Positions 59,430 to 64,000 of a stretch of 64,000 nucleotides of DNA are shown here, piece by piece (position 1 is the first letter of the stretch; the number at the start of each line of letters is the position of its first letter). Where the stretch lies: contig CAWIOS010000012.1 in assembly GCA_963837815.1 (NCBI GenBank), forward strand, positions 372,001 through 436,000, written 5' to 3'. This DNA is from Fen-1273 sp963837815. Lineage in GTDB: Bacteria > Bacteroidota > Ignavibacteria > UBA10030 > UBA6906. The position numbers and the translations under genes were made by a program. The notes below the pieces were generated by a model, which did no database searches, was not told the DNA's origin, and saw only the letters and a program-made list of their open reading frames with translations.

Positions 59430-61783
59430 AGCGATGTGTGTTCTGTGCGGGCGATGATCTCGTCCTGGAGTGAGCGGCCGAGGTCGCAGAAATAGTCGCT
59501 GTATCCCGCGACACGGACGATGAGGTCCCTGTGATCCCCGGGATGCTCCTGCGCATCCCTGAGCGTCGCTGCGTCCACGACGTTAAACTGGATGTGATGC
59601 CCTCCCATGCTGAAATACGAACGGATGAGCGCGGCAAGGCTGTCGATCCCCTTCTCCCCTTCGAGGAGCTTCGGCGTGAACTTCTGGTTGAGGAGCGTCC
59701 CCCCGGTGCGGACATGGTCCATCTTCGAGGCGGACATCAGGACAGCGGTGGGTCCCTGCCGGTCCGCCCCCTGGACGGGGGAGATTCCCTCGGAGACCGG
59801 TGTACCCGCATTTCTGCCGTCGGGCGTTGCGCCCGTGACCGCGCCGAAGTAGATATGGCAGGTCGTCGGCAGCAGATTGATCCTGTACGCCCCCCCCCGC
59901 GTGTTCGGCCGCCCGTCGATGGCCCTGAAGTAGATCTCGAACACCGATCGCATGATCGCGTCGGCGCCGTCGTCGTCGTTCCCGTACCGCGGGGTCCTGT
60001 TCTTCAGCAGGAGCCGGGTCTTTTCGTACCCTTTGAAGTCGGCGGCAAGGACGCCGAGGAGGCCGGCCATCGGCAGCGCCCCCTCCTCGAACACGTGGTG
60101 CCGGATCGCCGACAGGCTGTCGGTCACGGTGCCGATCCCCACGCCCTGTATGTAGCTCGTGTTGTACCTGGCCCCTCCGGCGTTATAATCCGTCCCCTTC
60201 GCGATGCAGTCATCGATGAGGAGGGAGAGGAACGGGACCGGGAGGTATTCGGCGTACAGCCGTTCGATGACGTTGCTCCCGCGGATCTTCACGTCCGCAA
60301 AGTGATTCACCTGGGCCCGGAACGCGTGCATGAATTCGTCAAACGTATGGAACGCGGCGGGGTCGCCCGTCGCCGGCCCAAGCTGACCGCCGGTCCGGGG
60401 ATCGCGTCCGCCGTTCAGCGTCAACTCGACGATTTTCGGGAGATTGAAATACCCGGTGAGTATGTACGCCTCCTTGCCGAACGCTCCGGTCTCGACGCAG
60501 CCGCTGGTCCCCCCCTGCCGCGCGTCTTCGACCGCTTTTCCCTGCCGGACCATCTCCTCGACGACGGCATCGGCGTTGAAGACCGAGGGCTGCCCCCATC
60601 CCTTCCGTATGATGCGGGCGGCGGCCCTGAGGAATGCATCGGGGTTCTTCCTGCTGAGCTGTATGTTGGAGCTCGGCTGGACTAGCCGCATCTCGTCGAT
60701 CACTTCGAGGACAAGGTACGTCACGTCGTTGACGCCGTCCTCCCCCAGCACGGTAAGGCCGCCGCTGTTGATGTTGGCGAAATCAGTGTACGTGGAACTT
60801 TCCTCGGCCGTCACGCCGACCTTGGGGGGGGCCGGCTGGTTGTTAAATTTCACCCAGAAGCACTCGAGGAGCTCTTTGGCCCCTTCGCGCGTCAGCGTCC
60901 CTTCGGCGATCTCCCGCTCGTAGTACGGTGCGAGATGCTGGTCCAGCCGCCCCGGGTTGAACGCGTCCCAGGGATTGAGCTCCGTGATGACGCCCAGATG
61001 GACGAACCAGTACGCCTGGAGCGCCTCCCGGAACGATTCCGGCGGCCGGGCAGGGACGCGCCGGCATATGCGCGCGATCTCCAGGAGTTCGGATTTTCGG
61101 ACCGGGTCCGGCTCACCGGCCGCTTTCTCCTCCGCCGCCTCCGCGTACCTCCGGGCGAGCGTAATCACCGCATCGGCGCAGACCGCCATCGCCGCGAGCT
61201 CGTCACGTTTTGCCGGGGCAAGAGGATCCGCCGAACGGCCGAGAGACTCCAGCACCGACTCGACATCCGCCCTGAGACCGAGGAGCCCTTTCGTATAGAG
61301 CTTCCCGTCGAGGACCGTATGACCGGGGGCACGCTGCTCCATGAATTCCGTGAATATCCCCGCCGCGTACGCGTCCTTCCACTCGCCGTCCATCACCGCG
61401 AATATCCTCTCGCGCATCGTCTTCCCTCTCCAGAAGGGAATGATCCGCTCCCGGTAGACGTCCTTCGTCTCCTGGCTCACGCGGAAAGAAATCTTTGCGC
61501 GCGTGTCGAGTGTCTCCAGATCCCCGGGCGTGTGACAGCAGAGCTCGGGATACGTGGACGTGGCCCTGGGGGCGGGACCCCTCTCCCCGACGATGAGCTC
61601 GCCGTCGTTGATCACGACGGTCTGCCGTTCCATCAGGCACTGGAACGCGCGCGCGCGCCGTGCGGGGACCGGGAGGTCGCCCGTGCTCATCGCCGACTCG
61701 GTCACGAGAAGCGCCCGCTCGTGGGCAATCACCGGGACCGCCGCAAGACTCTGTTCCCGAAGCATTCTGACGCGTTCTGTCAT
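59426..61783 (-). CDS. hypD: Glycyl radical enzyme, trans-4-hydroxy-L-proline dehydratase-like
   Basis: A 785-residue glycyl radical enzyme of the PFL2/diol-dehydratase class. The catalytic thiyl Cys429 lies in GTSGCVETGAFGKEAY and the radical Gly760 in VRVAGYSDYF. The Cys-to-Gly distance of 331 equals that between Cys434 and Gly765 that I recall for Clostridioides difficile HypD. The Cys neighbourhood GCVET, the NNQPAPPKVGV segment, and QPSSNIQLSRKNPDAFLRAA also follow HypD rather than choline lyase or glycerol dehydratase (GCVEP). It would dehydrate 4-hydroxyproline to pyrroline-5-carboxylate under anaerobic conditions. ATG 61783 has GGAGGGTGAG upstream; the activase gene ends four bases before it. 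Confidence 0.85.
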   Translation of the reverse strand: MTERVRMLREQSLAAVPVIAHERALLVTESAMSTGDLPVPARRARAFQCLMERQTVVINDGELIVGERGPAPRATSTYPELCCHTPGDLETLDTRAKISFRVSQETKDVYRERIIPFWRGKTMRERIFAVMDGEWKDAYAAGIFTEFMEQRAPGHTVLDGKLYTKGLLGLRADVESVLESLGRSADPLAPAKRDELAAMAVCADAVITLARRYAEAAEEKAAGEPDPVRKSELLEIARICRRVPARPPESFREALQAYWFVHLGVITELNPWDAFNPGRLDQHLAPYYEREIAEGTLTREGAKELLECFWVKFNNQPAPPKVGVTAEESSTYTDFANINSGGLTVLGEDGVNDVTYLVLEVIDEMRLVQPSSNIQLSRKNPDAFLRAAARIIRKGWGQPSVFNADAVVEEMVRQGKAVEDARQGGTSGCVETGAFGKEAYILTGYFNLPKIVELTLNGGRDPRTGGQLGPATGDPAAFHTFDEFMHAFRAQVNHFADVKIRGSNVIERLYAEYLPVPFLSLLIDDCIAKGTDYNAGGARYNTSYIQGVGIGTVTDSLSAIRHHVFEEGALPMAGLLGVLAADFKGYEKTRLLLKNRTPRYGNDDDGADAIMRSVFEIYFRAIDGRPNTRGGAYRINLLPTTCHIYFGAVTGATPDGRNAGTPVSEGISPVQGADRQGPTAVLMSASKMDHVRTGGTLLNQKFTPKLLEGEKGIDSLAALIRSYFSMGGHHIQFNVVDAATLRDAQEHPGDHRDLIVRVAGYSDYFCDLGRSLQDEIIARTEHTSL

Positions 61784-61787
61784 TGTC

Positions 61788-62726
61788 TCACCCTCCGATG
61801 CTGACAACGGGATGGAACCTGAGCAGCCCATCCGCAATGCGGTTCATGTAATCGCCTGAGGGCACCTGCACGCCGGGAAGGGAATAGGGAATCCCCAGGC
61901 GCGCATACTTATCGACGCCGATCGTGTGATATGAAATCAACTGTACCTTGACGACGTTCCCCAGCGCTGCGATGAATCTGCCGGCCGCCTCGATGTTCTC
62001 CGGTGAGTCGTTGACGCCTGGGACGATCGGCATCCTGATGACCACTTTCTTTCCCCAGGAGGCGAGCCGTTCCAGGTTCCCCCGTATGAGCGTCCCCGAG
62101 ACCCCCGTGAAACGCCTGTGGATCTCCTCATTCACCGACTTGAGGTCATACAGGAACAGGTCGGTGAGTTCCGCCACTCGGTTCAGCACGTCGGGAGAGG
62201 CATACCCGGACGTGTCGACGACCGTATGGAAGCCGGATTCCGCGCACGAGCGGAGGAGCTGCACAAGGAACCGGTGCTGGAGGAGCGGTTCACCCCCCGA
62301 AAAGGTCACCCCTCCCCCGGACTCCCTGTAGAAGGGAGAGTCGCGTTCGACCTCCCGCATGACCTCGTCGACCGTCATCTGTCGTCCGACGAGCTCCCGC
62401 GCCTCGGCCGCACACGCGTCCGCGCATGTCCCGCACCGGGCGCAGAGATCAGGGAGCGCCTCGAATCTCCCCTTTGTTTCCCGTATCGCATGATGCGGGC
62501 ACGCATCCACGCAATCGCCGCATGCGAGGCAGCGATCCGGGCGGTAAACAATCTGCGGCGCGCCGGCGATGGCCTCGGGGTTGTGACACCAGGCGCACTC
62601 GAGCGGGCATCCCTTGAGAAAGACCGTCGTGCGAATTCCGGGACCGTCATGCACGGAGAAGCGCATGATGTTGAACACCGTGCCTGCCGGTTCCCGCTCC
62701 GGCCCGGGCGTGACTCCATCGTCCAT
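61788..62726 (-). CDS. Glycyl radical enzyme activating enzyme (radical SAM)
   Basis: A 312-residue radical SAM protein. SAM cluster motif Cys40-x3-Cys44-x2-Cys47 (GCPLECAWC), then two ferredoxin-type clusters: Cys66/69/72/76 (CLACGDCVDAC) and Cys95/98/101/105. The glycine motif SGGEPLLQ follows. The N-terminus reads RFSVHDGPGIRTTVFLKGCP as in activases. It abstracts the hydrogen from the glycine of the enzyme encoded next. Gap to that gene is four bases; the gap to the FAD enzyme upstream is six. Activases with two extra clusters belong to the diol-dehydratase/HypD class rather than to PFL itself. Confidence 0.94.
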   Translation of the reverse strand: MDDGVTPGPEREPAGTVFNIMRFSVHDGPGIRTTVFLKGCPLECAWCHNPEAIAGAPQIVYRPDRCLACGDCVDACPHHAIRETKGRFEALPDLCARCGTCADACAAEARELVGRQMTVDEVMREVERDSPFYRESGGGVTFSGGEPLLQHRFLVQLLRSCAESGFHTVVDTSGYASPDVLNRVAELTDLFLYDLKSVNEEIHRRFTGVSGTLIRGNLERLASWGKKVVIRMPIVPGVNDSPENIEAAGRFIAALGNVVKVQLISYHTIGVDKYARLGIPYSLPGVQVPSGDYMNRIADGLLRFHPVVSIGG

Positions 62727-62732
62727 TTCATG

Positions 62733-63980
62733 TCACCTGTATCTGTCCGGCCTGAGAAGATGAAGATCGATCGAGGGGATCCGGCCGTGAACGATCTCCG
62801 CGACGAGTTTCCCCGTGATCGGCGCCAGCGACATCCCTACCATCGCGTGGCCGGTCGCGGCGATCAGGTTTTCATAATTGCGGAACCTGCCGATGAACGG
62901 CAGCCCGTCGGGAGTGCAGGGACGGAGACCCGCCCAGGTCTCTCCCTTTTCCAGAAGCGCGGGATCGAGCCCTCCCAGATAGGCGGGGACGGACCGAACC
63001 AGCGCGCGCACCCGCCTGGCGTTGACGGAGGTGTCGAGGCCGGCAAGTTCCATTGTCCCCGAAAACCTGAGCCTCTCACCCATCGGCGTCACGGCCACGC
63101 GCGCTTCCTCAAGGAGCATGGGGATCCGCGGCAGGACCGGGGGATTCTTCACCGTGACGCTGTACCCTTTTCCGGGCTGCATCGGGATCTGGAGCCGGAG
63201 CGACCTGATGATGAGGGGGGACCATGCCCCTGCCGCAAGCACGAATTCGTCGGCGGCGTACGTCCCCCCTGTCGTCGTGACCGCGGTGATTCCGGAGGGG
63301 CGCGTCACGAACCCTGTGACCCGTGTCGAGGGGACGAACCGGACCCCTTCCTTTTCGACATGCGCCCGGAGGCGGTCGACGAAGAGGGCCGGTGTGATGT
63401 GGGCGTCCCCCGGGTAGTACACACCCCCCGAGGCGGTGAACCTGACGCCGGGTTCCAACTCCTGCAGGCCTTCCCGGTCCAGGACGCTCGCCTCGATGCC
63501 GATGTTCGACGCCTGGCGGGCCATCCTGAGCGAACCCTCCCGACCGTGGCCGGTGCGGAAGAGCATCAGCAGTCCGTTTCTCCGGAAGCCGAAATCCATC
63601 CCGGGCACGGAGGCAAGTTCGTCGTAGAGCGCGAGACTGGCGATGCTCATGTCGCGGAGAAGAGGGATCGCCCGTTCGGTCCGGCCCGATGTCGATGCCC
63701 GGGCAAACTGCCAGAACCACGTGAGAAGATCGGGATCGAGACGCGGCTTGATATAGAACGGGCTGTCCGGGCGGAGCATCCACCGGAGCCCCAGCATCAC
63801 CATCCCGGGCGCGGCGAGAGGCACAAAATGGCTCGGGACGATGAGGCCGGCATTGTGCAGTGACGCCCCCTCGCCGATCCCGCCCCTCTCGACGACGGTG
63901 ACGCTGCACCCGGACGCTCTGAGGGAGTGCGCCGCGCAGAGCCCCACGGCGCCTCCGCCGATCACGAGTATGTTCTTCAT
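62733..63980 (-). CDS. FAD-dependent amino-acid dehydrogenase, DadA/hydroxyproline-dehydrogenase-like
   Basis: A 415-residue FAD oxidoreductase of the DAO/DadA family: dinucleotide loop VIGGGAVGLCAAHSL, then LHNAGLIVPSHFVPLAAPGM and GWxWM-type PFYIKPRLDPDL, and a C-terminal WAGLRPCTPDGLPFIGR plus ATGHAMVGMSLAPITG. DadA-like enzymes oxidise D-amino acids; some relatives oxidise cis-4-hydroxy-D-proline in hydroxyproline catabolism. Its place as first gene of the operon containing the HypD-like enzyme and the prolidase-like peptidase makes a proline or hydroxyproline substrate the best guess. The start lies 20 bases inside the right edge, so the promoter is outside the window. Confidence 0.82.
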   Translation of the reverse strand: MKNILVIGGGAVGLCAAHSLRASGCSVTVVERGGIGEGASLHNAGLIVPSHFVPLAAPGMVMLGLRWMLRPDSPFYIKPRLDPDLLTWFWQFARASTSGRTERAIPLLRDMSIASLALYDELASVPGMDFGFRRNGLLMLFRTGHGREGSLRMARQASNIGIEASVLDREGLQELEPGVRFTASGGVYYPGDAHITPALFVDRLRAHVEKEGVRFVPSTRVTGFVTRPSGITAVTTTGGTYAADEFVLAAGAWSPLIIRSLRLQIPMQPGKGYSVTVKNPPVLPRIPMLLEEARVAVTPMGERLRFSGTMELAGLDTSVNARRVRALVRSVPAYLGGLDPALLEKGETWAGLRPCTPDGLPFIGRFRNYENLIAATGHAMVGMSLAPITGKLVAEIVHGRIPSIDLHLLRPDRYR

Positions 63981-64000
63981 ATGCGCATATCCCGCCGGAC

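Noticed and set aside
58002..59495. Plus-strand frame starting with the GPRGG repeat and running 497 codons
   Set aside because: Only the first 45 or so codons look like protein; the rest is exactly antisense to the M24 peptidase. Only the short fragment is listed, as a remnant.
1..64000. tRNA, rRNA, CRISPR arrays, insertion sequences, integrases, phage genes
   Set aside because: Looked for T-loop patterns (GTTCGA/GTTCAA in context), regular direct repeats and transposase or integrase motifs on both strands; the few GTTCGAA hits fall inside coding genes and no other sign was found.

Overview
The window looks like one chromosomal stretch from a GC-rich, Gram-negative member of the Bacteroidota/Ignavibacteria (FCB) side of the tree. 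Five encoded secreted proteins end in the type IX secretion (T9SS) type A sorting domain, whose core reads QNYPNPFNP or a close variant. There are TonB-dependent receptors, a TonB energy transducer, Omp85-like and FadL-like barrels and several lipoproteins. No tRNA, rRNA, CRISPR array, transposase or phage gene was seen. I cannot name the species; base composition and gene content suggest an uncultured or metagenome-derived lineage. Many intergenic regions carry the same promoter layout, a TTGNNN box, 17-18 bases, then a TANNTT-like box (often TACATT or TATATT), which helps define transcription units.

Left part (1-28 kb): a partial GH116 glycosidase and a membrane UDP-sugar dehydratase; two tandem secreted arylsulfotransferase-like proteins; a T9SS protein and a tricorn-type protease; a two-domain class II aldolase; a metal (probably zinc) uptake operon of outer-membrane barrel, binding protein and an ABC permease fused to HEAT repeats, with no ATPase gene; a pilin-like protein; a large outer-membrane receptor; DNA-3-methyladenine glycosylase, a VOC protein with a lysine-rich tail, MarC and TonB. 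The binding protein and the large receptor are each broken by a one-base slip in a poly-G tract.

Middle part (27-47 kb): a lipoprotein hydrolase; a T9SS protein; an Omp85-like barrel; a gnd-pdxB-kdgK run for sugar-acid metabolism and vitamin B6; a six-gene envelope operon headed by a Ser/Thr kinase (kinase, lipoprotein, FadL/PorV-like barrel, two TPR proteins, patatin); and, divergent from it, a small barrel, a lipoprotein coupled to a TonB receptor, and a second T9SS protein paralogous to the one near 10 kb.

Right part (47-64 kb): a GH76-like membrane-anchored glycosidase, YchF, DoxX with a YncE-like propeller, and an HEGGH membrane protein; a tightly coupled aminotransferase / CDP-alcohol phosphatidyltransferase / nucleotidyltransferase operon that looks like a head-group pathway; zwf-pgl for the oxidative pentose phosphate entry; and a four-gene operon at the right edge: FAD amino-acid dehydrogenase, glycyl-radical activase, a glycyl radical enzyme resembling trans-4-hydroxy-L-proline dehydratase, and an M24 Xaa-Pro-type peptidase. 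The last operon reads as a hydroxyproline/proline-peptide utilisation system.

The two most novel-looking systems are the head-group operon (51.9-54.6 kb) and the hydroxyproline-type operon (58.2-64.0 kb). The ABC permease-HEAT fusion and the paired poly-G frameshifts also merit attention. Two decayed gene fragments (a VOC tail at 9.3 kb and a two-repeat fragment at 58.0 kb) sit in intergenic spaces. Several long plus-strand open frames opposite minus-strand genes are antisense shadows caused by high GC and are not listed.
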